IMG/VR virus record: IMGVR_UViG_3300049224_000020
Coordinates: 1 to 20,890 of that record
Length of the DNA stretch: 20,890 bases
Source of the DNA: a virus
Reading direction: 5' to 3' (one strand)
The notes under the pieces were generated by a model. The model searched no databases, was not told the origin of the DNA, and worked only from the letters and a program-made list of their open reading frames with translations. Numbering within the stretch: position 1 is the stretch's first letter; the number at the start of each line of letters is the position of its first letter. Below are positions 15,739 to 20,890 of the stretch, piece after piece. The position numbers and the translations under genes were made by a program.

Positions 15739-17295
15739 TTAATACCCAAATGTTTGATCTGCTATCTGATGCCCATGATTTTGTTTATTAGGTTCATAGT
15801 CAAAAATACTAAATCGTGGTCTTGACATTATACCATATCTTAATGCATCATACAAGTGATCTTCTGATTGTGTGTCTATATCTTCTGAATTTTTTTTATC
15901 TAAAGGAATTGAGGGAAGTTGAGAAACTATATTTGTACAGTTATTAAAAAATACTAATCTTGGTTCTTCTGTAAAGTCATCAACTTGTAATCGTCTATGT
16001 ATTTCATTCTTACCTGCTACTCTACTTCCCTTACTCCTATCTGATGGCCGCCATCTACATCCTCTTTGAATCATCTGTTCTGCGAGTGATGGGCCAGTAT
16101 CACCACGCCTATGCCAAAGAGAACTATCAAGCACACCGTAATTAATAGTTCCGTCATGTTGTTCTACCTCCAATATCATATCGGCTAAGTCAGTAGCTAA
16201 TACTTTGGAAACATACAACTCCCTATATACAACAAGCTGCTCGTCAGGAGAAATAGCAAACCATACAACTGCAGATTTACTTCCGTATCCATAGTCACAT
16301 GCCCGAAACTTTGTCCAAGCTGTCGGTATATCAAAAGGTTCGATGACATGTATATCACGATTAAACTCTGTAAACGCAGCACCTTCTTTGATATCCCAAT
16401 CTCCATCAAGAAGTTGTCTTCTTTGTTGTTCAGGCAAGGACAAGAGCATAGACTCGTAATCACCTTGCTCTGCAAGATAAGGATTATCAAATAGTCTCGC
16501 AGGAATAAACCTGCGTTTAAATAGTGGTTGACCTTCTTTTGAATGTCCTGTGGGGTAACTAAGTGTTTCATTTGTTTCAATATCTGTTGCCCAAAATGAA
16601 TTACCTGCAGGTGCAGGATCAATAAACATTTTCTTTACCCAAGCATGCCCTCTTCCACCGGGGTTTGTTGTTGCTCTCATAAAGATAGGTAAGTTAGAAC
16701 TTGCAGTACGTAAACGTGATCTTAAATAGTTCCAAGCAAAAGGTGTAGGCCACTGTGTAAGTTCGTCAAAGCCTATCCATGTAAATGCTAAACCCTGATA
16801 ACGTAATACATCTTCTTCTCTATCTAAATAAGAAAACCACAATCTACCACCTGAAGGTGTAACCCATTGCATTTTTCTCTCTGACCATTTTATATTTGGT
16901 ATAACTTTAGGGTATAGTTCTTGTGACTTCCACACAAGTTCTCTAAGTTCTTCTGTTGTATGTCGTAAAAGTAGTCCACTAAATTGTGGGTGTTGTAAAT
17001 ACCTTAGTGGATCAGCTAACATTGCATAACTCTTGCCGCCACCTGCACTTCCACCATAAAGAACTTCTCGTTCACCACTCGCTAAAAAATTAGTTTGAGG
17101 CCCTTCGTTAGGCTTAAACACTACATTGTGTTTCTCTTGAACCTTTACCTCATCTCTTTTAATTACTGGCGTGGTCTGTACTTTCGCTTGCACCTGTTCT
17201 TTTGGCTTCGATCTCTTTCGCTTTGGTGATCGCCTTTTCTGCATACTCTGCCCACTTGCGTAGGCTTCTAGCTTTGTTTTTACGCTGTCGTTCAT
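15739..17295 (-). CDS. terL: Terminase large subunit (ATPase/nuclease)
   Basis: This 518-residue protein packages DNA using an N-terminal ATPase and a C-terminal RNase H-like nuclease. Walker A is GGSAGGGKS at 81-89. Walker B is WIGFDE at 173-178, with catalytic E178. The coupling motif is ATTNPGG at 208-214. The nuclease shows acidic residues D334 (RACDYGYG), D390 (GVLDSSLW) and D483 (HLYDALRYG). The conserved core begins only near residue 58. Residues 1-57 form a strongly basic extension (QKRRSPKRKRSKPKEQ) encoded within the end of the upstream gene, where the overlap is 137 bases. No in-frame ATG downstream of codon 18 would keep Walker A, so the overlapping start is preferred, though its ribosome binding site is weak. 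Confidence 0.95.
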   Translation of the reverse strand: MNDSVKTKLEAYASGQSMQKRRSPKRKRSKPKEQVQAKVQTTPVIKRDEVKVQEKHNVVFKPNEGPQTNFLASGEREVLYGGSAGGGKSYAMLADPLRYLQHPQFSGLLLRHTTEELRELVWKSQELYPKVIPNIKWSERKMQWVTPSGGRLWFSYLDREEDVLRYQGLAFTWIGFDELTQWPTPFAWNYLRSRLRTASSNLPIFMRATTNPGGRGHAWVKKMFIDPAPAGNSFWATDIETNETLSYPTGHSKEGQPLFKRRFIPARLFDNPYLAEQGDYESMLLSLPEQQRRQLLDGDWDIKEGAAFTEFNRDIHVIEPFDIPTAWTKFRACDYGYGSKSAVVWFAISPDEQLVVYRELYVSKVLATDLADMILEVEQHDGTINYGVLDSSLWHRRGDTGPSLAEQMIQRGCRWRPSDRSKGSRVAGKNEIHRRLQVDDFTEEPRLVFFNNCTNIVSQLPSIPLDKKNSEDIDTQSEDHLYDALRYGIMSRPRFSIFDYEPNKQNHGHQIADQTFGY

Positions 17296-17575
17296 TCTCT
17301 AATCTTTTTCTCAAACCTACGTGAGAAATGTACCTATCAGTTTCTTTACTAAGCCAGTTTGATACTTCTCTATATGAATACTGGTCTACATACTTACGTG
17401 CCATTTCTAACTTATTTAGTTGATCCTCTATAGGAACAAGTAACTCAAGATCGGTTTCATCTTGTTTATATCCAAAGGGTATAGTCCTAGCTATTCGTGG
17501 TATTGGTTGCCACTCATTATCTTCTTTAATATCGGTAGGCTGTGGTAACTTCCATTTGCCTAATGATCGGTTCAT
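17159..17575 (-). CDS. Helix-turn-helix-like protein preceding terL
   Basis: This 138-residue protein starts at an ATG that overlaps the preceding stop as ATGA. Residues 64-91 (QYSYREVSNWLSKETDRYIS, then HVGLRKRLENE) read like a helix-turn-helix of the resolvase-tail type, in which an 'S-x-R-E-V-x-x-W-L' helix is followed by a recognition helix. A basic helix (RKNKARSLRKWAEYAEKA) follows. The N-terminal half includes RIARTIPFGYKQDETDLELLVPIEDQL. It shares its last 45 codons with terL in another frame. Its place between two packaging genes suggests DNA binding in terminase assembly or pac/cos recognition, or late-gene regulation. No family is claimed and the role is inferred. Confidence 0.78.
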   Translation of the reverse strand: MNRSLGKWKLPQPTDIKEDNEWQPIPRIARTIPFGYKQDETDLELLVPIEDQLNKLEMARKYVDQYSYREVSNWLSKETDRYISHVGLRKRLENERQRKNKARSLRKWAEYAEKAITKAKEIEAKRTGASESTDHASN

Positions 17576-18084
17576 TTTTTCTTTTTAGCTTGTTTAAATT
17601 TACGTACGTCATCTTCGTATTTAATAGTTTTATTTAACGTATATAGTTTTTTAACACTAGGATCATTCGGGTTTAACTGACGAAATCTTTTTACCGACAT
17701 TCCTGCTTTTTTAGCTTTCTCTCTGATTGTAGCTTGCACTGCGTACAATGCTCTTACTTTATCAGGGCCACCCTTTCCCATCGACAATGCGACTGCAGGG
17801 GGTTCTTTTGCCATAGGTTTCTTTTTAGGTGCAGGTCTAGGCCCACCTGTCATTGCCGTTTTAGGTTTAGGTTTACCATATTTTGCAGCAAGTTTTGCTA
17901 ATTTGCTTTTTCTCATTTCATCTGTTAAAGTCATCTGACGTACTTTTTTTACTTCCGATTCATAAGTTGCAGGAGTCTTTGTCTTAGCACGTTTCAATTC
18001 TCTAGCTTTTTTCTCTACTGCCGATAGGGGCTTCCTACCCTTTAGACCTTTTTTTAACCCTTTTGCTATTCCTCGTATCGCCAT
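17572..18084 (-). CDS. Highly basic protein of unknown function in the packaging module
   Basis: This 170-residue protein is very rich in Lys, Arg, Pro and Ala. GAGGATTAATAA precedes its ATG, three bases after the small terminase stop. Residues 1-75 hold repeated basic helical segments (KGLKKGLKGRKPLSAVEKKA). Residues 77-105 are Pro/Lys-rich (GGPRPAPKKKPMAKEPP). Residues 115-165 (RALYAVQATIREKAKKAG, then MSVKRFRQLNPNDP) look helical and more ordered. The C-terminus is KQAKKKK. No family is recognised. A strong positive charge and a location among terminase genes suggest nucleic-acid binding, for example DNA condensation or a terminase accessory role, but this is inference from composition alone. 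Confidence 0.75.
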   Translation of the reverse strand: MAIRGIAKGLKKGLKGRKPLSAVEKKARELKRAKTKTPATYESEVKKVRQMTLTDEMRKSKLAKLAAKYGKPKPKTAMTGGPRPAPKKKPMAKEPPAVALSMGKGGPDKVRALYAVQATIREKAKKAGMSVKRFRQLNPNDPSVKKLYTLNKTIKYEDDVRKFKQAKKKK

Positions 18085-18087
18085 TTA

Positions 18088-18456
18088 TTAATCCTCTTCA
18101 TTATTCTTAGGTGGCATTAATATAACCCCACCACTTGCTTCAACCTGTACCTTCTCGGTTTTAATTAAACCTGTACGATCTAATAGCTCTTTAGCTGCTG
18201 ACAGCTTATCTCTTATACCCAGTTGTGTAGGATCAGATAAACTACCTGCAATCGCAACGGCAGCTTGTGGTGCGTTACGTGCTAAGTATAGCTGTGTCGC
18301 TTCTAGGATTTCATCCTTTAAGCCCTTGGTAATATCGCTAGTACTGCTTGACTCAGAATACCCTGCAAGTTTTTTAGCGGTAACAACATTACCACCTGCT
18401 TCTTCAAACAGAACATCAAGAAAACGTTGTTGCATTTCAGTTAACTGTCTAGCCAT
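18088..18456 (-). CDS. terS: Terminase small subunit
   Basis: This 122-residue protein has an ATG that overlaps the previous stop as TAATG, with AAAAGGAAAAG upstream. Residues 1-35 (ARQLTEMQQRFLDVLFEEAG, then AKKLAGYSESSS) form the classic small-terminase N-terminal helix-turn-helix seen in phages: 'LT-xxQ-xFLD-LF-EA-GN-xxAAxxAGYS'. Residues 55-110 form oligomerisation helices. It would recognise the packaging site on concatemeric DNA and present it to the large subunit, whose gene lies two genes downstream. The C-terminal tail VILMPPKNNEED resembles the acidic tails of other small terminases. Confidence 0.88.
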   Translation of the reverse strand: MARQLTEMQQRFLDVLFEEAGGNVVTAKKLAGYSESSSTSDITKGLKDEILEATQLYLARNAPQAAVAIAGSLSDPTQLGIRDKLSAAKELLDRTGLIKTEKVQVEASGGVILMPPKNNEED

Positions 18457-18683
18457 TATATATCTTTTCCTTTTGCTTCTTCTGGTAATACTATATTAGG
18501 TACAACTTGACACATTGGTTTAGCCTGAAAGACTTGAGGACTCTTCATAGCAATCTTTGCTTTGCCTACTGAGTTTGCAAAACATTGTTCTTTTGTTTTT
18601 ACTAACTCATTTCCTGTTATTACTACACAACTTTCTGCATAGGGTGCAGAACATAGTAGTATTATTGGCAACCATAATCCCAT
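18456..18683 (-). CDS. Small secreted Cys-containing protein next to endolysin
   Basis: This 75-residue protein starts at an ATG that overlaps the endolysin stop as TAATG and is preceded by GGAGATAAACTA. Residues 2-16 (GLWLPIILLCSAPYA) form a hydrophobic signal-like segment with a likely signal-peptidase cut after Ala16. The mature part has Cys19, Cys34 and Cys58 plus Lys-rich stretches. A canonical lipobox is not present, although Cys11 sits in the core. A periplasmic protein following the endolysin could be a lysis accessory or an unconventional spanin, but no coiled coil or proline-rich outer-spanin pattern is clear. The function is not recognised. Confidence 0.75.
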   Translation of the reverse strand: MGLWLPIILLCSAPYAESCVVITGNELVKTKEQCFANSVGKAKIAMKSPQVFQAKPMCQVVPNIVLPEEAKGKDI

Positions 18684-19156
18684 TAGTTTATCTCCAATTG
18701 AAAATGGGGGCCATCTATAAAAGGTTTTCTACCTTGGCTACGCCGCAAATCAATATACTCATTCATCAATTCTTCAGATGTGTCTTTCCAATCATTAAGT
18801 TTCTTGTGCCATGCACCACCCCATGTTACAGGATGACCCTGTATAACTGCCGCAGCTTTGATTGCATCAGCAATATCATCATACAGATTTAATTCCCAAC
18901 TTCCCCTTGAACCAATGTAGGCCATAAGATCCACAGCATGTGACTTACCTGTAGATGCTTGTATCATGTGTTTGCTATTCATTGTTTTCGATGCACCTGA
19001 CTGAACTAACGCAGCTTGTTCACTGTGTGTCCGGGTGCCGCAAATCACTCCAAAGTCTACCTTAGTCAGGGTTATTGCTTCTTTTACGATACTCACTAAG
19101 GATTCGTGTACGCCTTCTAATTTGCTCAAGCTTCTTGAACTTAATGTATAACTCAT
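18683..19156 (-). CDS. Endolysin, M15-family peptidoglycan peptidase
   Basis: This 157-residue protein has AGGAAAGAAGAAC before its ATG. It matches the L-alanyl-D-glutamate / D-Ala-D-Ala M15 (VanY-like) endolysin pattern. The opening SRSLSKLEGVHESLVSIVKE segment leads to FGVICGTRT (R42, substrate contact). Zinc-ligand candidates are H63 or H73 with D76 in SKH...KSHAVDL, and H151 in the closing GPHFQL. ITWGG-like residues appear as VTWGGAWHKK at 110-119. Against the usual SxHxxGxAxD spacing there are about six extra residues between H63 and D76. Length fits this family, with no cell-wall-binding domain. It would cut peptide cross-links after the holin opens the inner membrane. No signal peptide or SAR segment is seen. 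Confidence 0.92.
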   Translation of the reverse strand: MSYTLSSRSLSKLEGVHESLVSIVKEAITLTKVDFGVICGTRTHSEQAALVQSGASKTMNSKHMIQASTGKSHAVDLMAYIGSRGSWELNLYDDIADAIKAAAVIQGHPVTWGGAWHKKLNDWKDTSEELMNEYIDLRRSQGRKPFIDGPHFQLEIN

Positions 19157-19274
19157 GTTCTTCTTTCCTTTTCTTTACCCACTGGCTTGTGTGCTTCAAG
19201 CTTTCTAGTGGGTATCTTCTATTGCCTATGTATTCAGGCTTGTACGAGATTAAATGCTTTTTTTCTGTAGACAT
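19062..19274 (-). CDS. Possible small basic protein overlapping endolysin and membrane-protein genes
   Basis: This 70-residue ATG frame (weak GGTG ribosome binding site) fills the otherwise empty stretch 19157-19233. It overlaps the endolysin start by 95 bases and the upstream two-TM gene by 41. The product is basic and helical (WVKKRKEEHELYIKFKKLEQ, then RRRTRILSEYRKRS) with no membrane segment. Long overlaps like this are unusual, yet the large terminase gene shows a similar one. It may be a real charged lysis-region gene or a chance frame; no family is recognised. Confidence 0.4.
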   Translation of the reverse strand: MSTEKKHLISYKPEYIGNRRYPLESLKHTSQWVKKRKEEHELYIKFKKLEQIRRRTRILSEYRKRSNNPD

Positions 19275-19455
19275 AATAAGACACCATTGGTAATAGTACT
19301 AGATATAATCCAAATGCATTTTTCTTTTCATTCCAAACTAAATAATCTCCATAGCCATTCATATCAATAATAACAGCCAACAACATCATTATAAAAAAAT
19401 TTATAAATAGTATTAACACTATGTATAATATAATGTTACTTACTTTTTCTACCAA
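19234..19455 (-). CDS. Small two-TM membrane protein in lysis region
   Basis: This 73-residue frame overlaps the end of the holin gene by 20 bases and begins at a TTG, with only a loose GTGAG upstream; a GTG at codon 13 is an alternative start. Residues 7-31 (NIILYIVLILFINFFIMMLL) form a strong hydrophobic helix and residues 48-60 (FGLYLVLLPMVSYYV) a second. The tail YRKKAFNLVQA is basic and likely cytoplasmic. Together with the upstream 28-residue TM peptide and 3TM holin, it may act as a holin regulator or second holin. No family is recognised. The start codon is uncertain, but the hydrophobic coding pattern is clear. Confidence 0.55.
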   Translation of the reverse strand: MVEKVSNIILYIVLILFINFFIMMLLAVIIDMNGYGDYLVWNEKKNAFGLYLVLLPMVSYYVYRKKAFNLVQA

Positions 19456-19804
19456 AAAACTTACTCACAGATCGTATCCCAAACGATGCGGCCACTATCG
19501 CTCCCAAGCTTATCTGATACCAATCAGGCATCTGTTGCAGTGAAAGAAACCCATCATGCACGATCTGTCTTCCCCAATCACCACAGAATGAAAGGATTAA
19601 TGGTAGTGTAAAAATTATAGTTAACCATTCATCTTTCCACGAATTTTGTGTCGCTCTTATAGCAGCAAGCTCCCAATCAATTTCACCTGTTGCTTCCTTC
19701 ATACGAATCTGTGCTTCAGCCTTTTGTACCGCAGTCTTCCCATCTATCCAAGATGTTGCGAGTCCACCGACTGAACTTAGTATTGTTGTTAATCCACTAA
19801 TCAT
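19436..19804 (-). CDS. Holin, 3TM 'GTA-type'
   Basis: The preferred start is ATG at 19804, giving 122 residues; a TTG three bases upstream would add one residue. Residues 1-20 are a hydrophobic or amphipathic start (GLTTILSSVGGLATSWI), residues 30-50 a charged helix with KAEAQIRMKEATGEIDWELA, and residues 57-60 read KDEW. TM segments cover about 61-76 (LTIIFTLPLILSFC) and 95-112 (WYQISLGAIVAASFGI), with a basic tail SKFFGRKSK. The layout (charged helix, then KDEW before TM, then PxIxxF) matches the GTA_holin_3TM family by eye. It would form the membrane lesion that releases the downstream M15 endolysin. It overlaps the 28-residue TM gene by eight bases. Confidence 0.8.
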   Translation of the reverse strand: MISGLTTILSSVGGLATSWIDGKTAVQKAEAQIRMKEATGEIDWELAAIRATQNSWKDEWLTIIFTLPLILSFCGDWGRQIVHDGFLSLQQMPDWYQISLGAIVAASFGIRSVSKFFGRKSK

Positions 19805-19883
19805 CAAATAACCATATCCAAGCTAATACTGCTACCATATAAACTAACGCTACATAATATATAATGATAAAAGTTGTAATCAT
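19797..19883 (-). CDS. Micro-gene encoding 28-residue single-TM peptide
   Basis: An ATG at 19883 touches the TAA of the preceding gene and has GGAAG six bases upstream, a good ribosome binding site. The frame ends at TAG 19797-19799, overlapping the holin ATG by eight bases. The peptide opens MITTFIIIYYVALVYM and ends AWIWLFDD. It is one hydrophobic helix of about 20 residues with an acidic C-terminus. It is too short for default gene calling. Its place directly before the holin suggests an antiholin, pinholin-like or holin-modulating role. No homologue is known to me; position, ribosome binding site and tight spacing are the evidence. Confidence 0.6.
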   Translation of the reverse strand: MITTFIIIYYVALVYMVAVLAWIWLFDD

Positions 19884-20168
19884 TTAACACTTCCATCTTC
19901 TCCTTGCTTGTCTTAATCTACTATTTGGATCTTTAGCTGCTTTAGGAAACTTCTTCATTTGTCCTGCAGATCTAGCACAATAAGACTTTCTTCGGGTAGC
20001 TCTCTTACCTGTGGGTTTAGATTCTGTTACTGCAGTCTTTAACTTTGAACCAGGGTTATCTTTACGATATTTAGCTACCCCTTTAGCTGTCATACCTGCA
20101 CCTGACTTGGTAGGGCGTTTGTGTCCACCACCTATTGTGTGTCCTTTCATGCTACCCTTTTTTGGCAC
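19884..20168 (-). CDS. Small basic protein of the GGHKRPTKSGAGMT type (DUF6321-like)
   Basis: This 94-residue protein is strongly basic. The GTG start at 20168 has GAGGAG eight bases upstream; an ATG at 20150 also has AAAAGGG, so the true start is unsettled between the two. Residues 12-40 (GGGHKRPTKSGAGMTAKGVA, then KYRKDNPGSKLKTAV) and the C-terminal RRKSYCARSAGQMKKFPKAA followed by DPNSRLRQARRRWKC form a pattern I recognise from marine and giant-virus proteins (DUF6321-like). Two Cys lie in YCAR and at the very end. The function of this family is unknown. Basicity suggests nucleic-acid binding; it is probably a virion or DNA-associated protein, by inference. Confidence 0.8.
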   Translation of the reverse strand: MPKKGSMKGHTIGGGHKRPTKSGAGMTAKGVAKYRKDNPGSKLKTAVTESKPTGKRATRRKSYCARSAGQMKKFPKAAKDPNSRLRQARRRWKC

Positions 20169-20406
20169 TGGTGCTTCTCCTCTTTTTTCCTGATGCAGTT
20201 ACAGACCACTTAACTCTTTTAGGGCCTGTCTTCTTACTCGCTTCAGACTTAGTAATCTTTTTAGCTACAGCAGCAGGTCTACAGGCAGGGTATGGTCTAC
20301 CTTTGTCTTTCTTACCAGACCGACCACACTTCTTACCTGTCTTTACATCTCGCCAATCTTCAGCAAACCATTTAGTTAGGCCGCCCTTTTTAAGGGCCTT
20401 ACGCAT
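20152..20406 (-). CDS. Small basic protein with CGRSGKK / YPACRP motifs
   Basis: The ATG at 20406 overlaps the upstream gene's stop by eight bases (ATGCGTAA); a GTG at 20418 would add four residues without a ribosome binding site. The 84 residues include KKGGLTKWFAEDWRDVKTGK, then KCGRSGKK and GRPYPACRPAAVAKKITKSE. The WF..DWxDxKTGKxCGRSxKxxxxxYPxCRP pattern is a recurring small-protein family in environmental phages and large DNA viruses, with two conserved Cys that may bind metal. Its function is unknown. It overlaps the next basic gene when that gene uses its GTG start, so the products are likely made together. Confidence 0.8.
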   Translation of the reverse strand: MRKALKKGGLTKWFAEDWRDVKTGKKCGRSGKKDKGRPYPACRPAAVAKKITKSEASKKTGPKRVKWSVTASGKKRRSTSAKKG

Positions 20407-20653
20407 AACCACCGCCACGTGACTTGTAAGTTTTTACAAGCCAAGCATTAGCATAGGCACTTGGATATACTTTAAACTTTTTTTTAGCTTCAGATTTAAC
20501 TGACGCATATAGTTTAGGATTGCTAGGTTTAGATCCTGATTTCTTTTTAACAGATCCACCTTTCTTCATGTATCCCATTTTATTACGTACAGTAGTCGGT
20601 AACTTTTTTAATCCCTTTTGAATTGGTGTTGGTTTTTTTAAGGCCATAGCCAT
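20399..20653 (-). CDS. Small basic protein with GGGY C-terminus (DUF5872-like)
   Basis: This 84-residue protein starts at ATG 20653 with AAGGAG five bases upstream. Residues 1-45 are Lys/Gly/Ser-rich and disordered (MGYMKKGGSVKKKSGSKPSN). Residues 45-84 form a compact pattern: NPKLYASVKSEAKKKFKVYP, then SAYANAWLVKTYKSRGGGYA. The 'xPxLYxxVKxEAKxKF..xPSAYAxxxxVxxYKxRGGxY' form is familiar from small proteins in marine phages and algal viruses, where a DUF5872-like label is used; I cannot confirm the label here. The function is unknown. The same short motif also appears in the adjacent gene (KKGGL), suggesting related use. Confidence 0.8.
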   Translation of the reverse strand: MAMALKKPTPIQKGLKKLPTTVRNKMGYMKKGGSVKKKSGSKPSNPKLYASVKSEAKKKFKVYPSAYANAWLVKTYKSRGGGYA

Positions 20654-20655
20654 AC

Positions 20656-20760
20656 CTACTCCTTATCGTAAGTTTTGCACTTATTGCCATCTCTGCATTC
20701 TACATGAGTCTTACAAGATGGACAAGGAATTGGATAAGGCCATTTAGGTGAGTTTATCAT
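20656..20760 (-). CDS. 34-residue four-cysteine mini-protein (zinc-ribbon-like)
   Basis: ATG at 20760 overlaps the preceding stop as ATGA and is preceded by AAGGATGTAACTGCAA. It ends two bases before the next ATG, and its last codons supply that gene's AAGGAG. The peptide has Trp/Pro-rich residues 5-12 and then CPSCKTHVECRDGNKC (13-28). Two Cys pairs in this spacing suggest a small zinc-binding knuckle. Its size and overlaps on both sides argue that it is translated. It is not a known family to me, and its function is unknown. The preceding membrane protein also ends with a CxC tail. Confidence 0.6.
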   Translation of the reverse strand: MINSPKWPYPIPCPSCKTHVECRDGNKCKTYDKE

Positions 20761-20890
20761 TTGCAGTTACATCCTTTACTATTACTTCCTGTGACATATC
20801 CTGCCACGATACCTACGACACCTACAAGAGCATTATTCAGTAGGGCTAAGATGCCCTCATCGAATTTACCACCATGCTCTGCAGCTATCA
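20757..20890 (-). CDS. C-terminal part of small membrane protein (truncated by window edge)
   Basis: An open minus-strand frame enters from beyond 20890 and ends TGA at 20757-20759, overlapping the next ATG. The visible 43 residues comprise a hydrophilic segment (AAEHGGKFDEG), one probable TM helix (ILALLNNALVGVVGIVAGYV) and a short tail GSNSKGCNCK with two cysteines. The start lies outside the window, so size is unknown. No holin family is recognised from this fragment. It could be a small membrane structural or lysis-related protein. Confidence 0.6.
   Translation of the reverse strand, partial: IAAEHGGKFDEGILALLNNALVGVVGIVAGYVTGSNSKGCNCK

Noticed and set aside
16197-16622. 141-residue minus-strand frame inside terL
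   Set aside because: It is a shadow of the terminase in another frame, with no ribosome binding site and no independent coding signal.
1-20890. tRNA, rRNA, CRISPR array, insertion sequence, integrase or attachment site
   Set aside because: No cloverleaf-like, repeat-spacer, transposase or recombinase signatures were seen. The only sizeable non-coding region (9601-9810) is explained by promoter and leader elements.

Overview
This window looks like part of the genome of a tailed double-stranded DNA phage (Caudoviricetes). It is AT-rich, tightly packed, and has every credible gene on the minus strand, so transcription runs from high to low coordinates. Family signatures point to an environmental, probably marine, bacteriophage. 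They include a 3TM 'GTA-type' holin, an M15 peptidase endolysin, the small basic 'GGHKRPTKSGAGMT' type protein, LamG-repeat adhesins and a tail-assembly-chaperone-like protein. The roughly 700-residue portal and the absence of tail-sheath or tape-measure genes make a podovirus-like morphology plausible but not proven. The host cannot be read from the sequence.

Layout in transcription order, right to left. (1) 20890-19884: a truncated small membrane protein, a 34-residue four-cysteine mini-protein, and three short Lys/Arg-rich proteins in overlapping frames. (2) 19883-18456, lysis region: a 28-residue single-TM peptide, a 3TM holin, a two-TM protein, a basic 70-residue ORF of doubtful status, the M15 endolysin and a secreted Cys-containing protein. 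(3) 18456-15739, packaging: small terminase, a very basic protein, a helix-turn-helix-like protein and large terminase, whose first 45 codons overlap the preceding gene. (4) 15737-8052, head: portal, a 74-residue protein, a 921-residue virion-type protein, scaffold, major capsid protein and a 159-residue probable decoration protein. (5) 7986-1: a small structural protein, a 1036-residue fibre, a chaperone-like protein, a 71-residue protein, a 1173-residue protein with four LamG domains, and the start of a repeat-rich protein.

Most genes abut or overlap by 1-20 bases and have clear Shine-Dalgarno sequences, so translational coupling is likely throughout. The one sizeable non-coding stretch is 9601-9810, between scaffold and capsid. 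It carries a near-consensus sigma70 promoter (TTGACA, 16 bases, extended -10 TGATATAAC), a palindrome over its -10 region and a stem-loop close to the expected 5' end. Downstream of the capsid and 159-residue genes is another hairpin (8009-8036). Together these suggest a separately boosted capsid/decoration transcript inside the long late operon.

No tRNA, rRNA, CRISPR array, insertion sequence, integrase, reverse transcriptase or replication gene was seen. The best candidates for something new are the terminase overprint, the cluster of tiny basic and membrane genes upstream of lysis, the 28-residue TM micro-gene, and the LamG adhesin whose first two domains look fused by loss of a linker.
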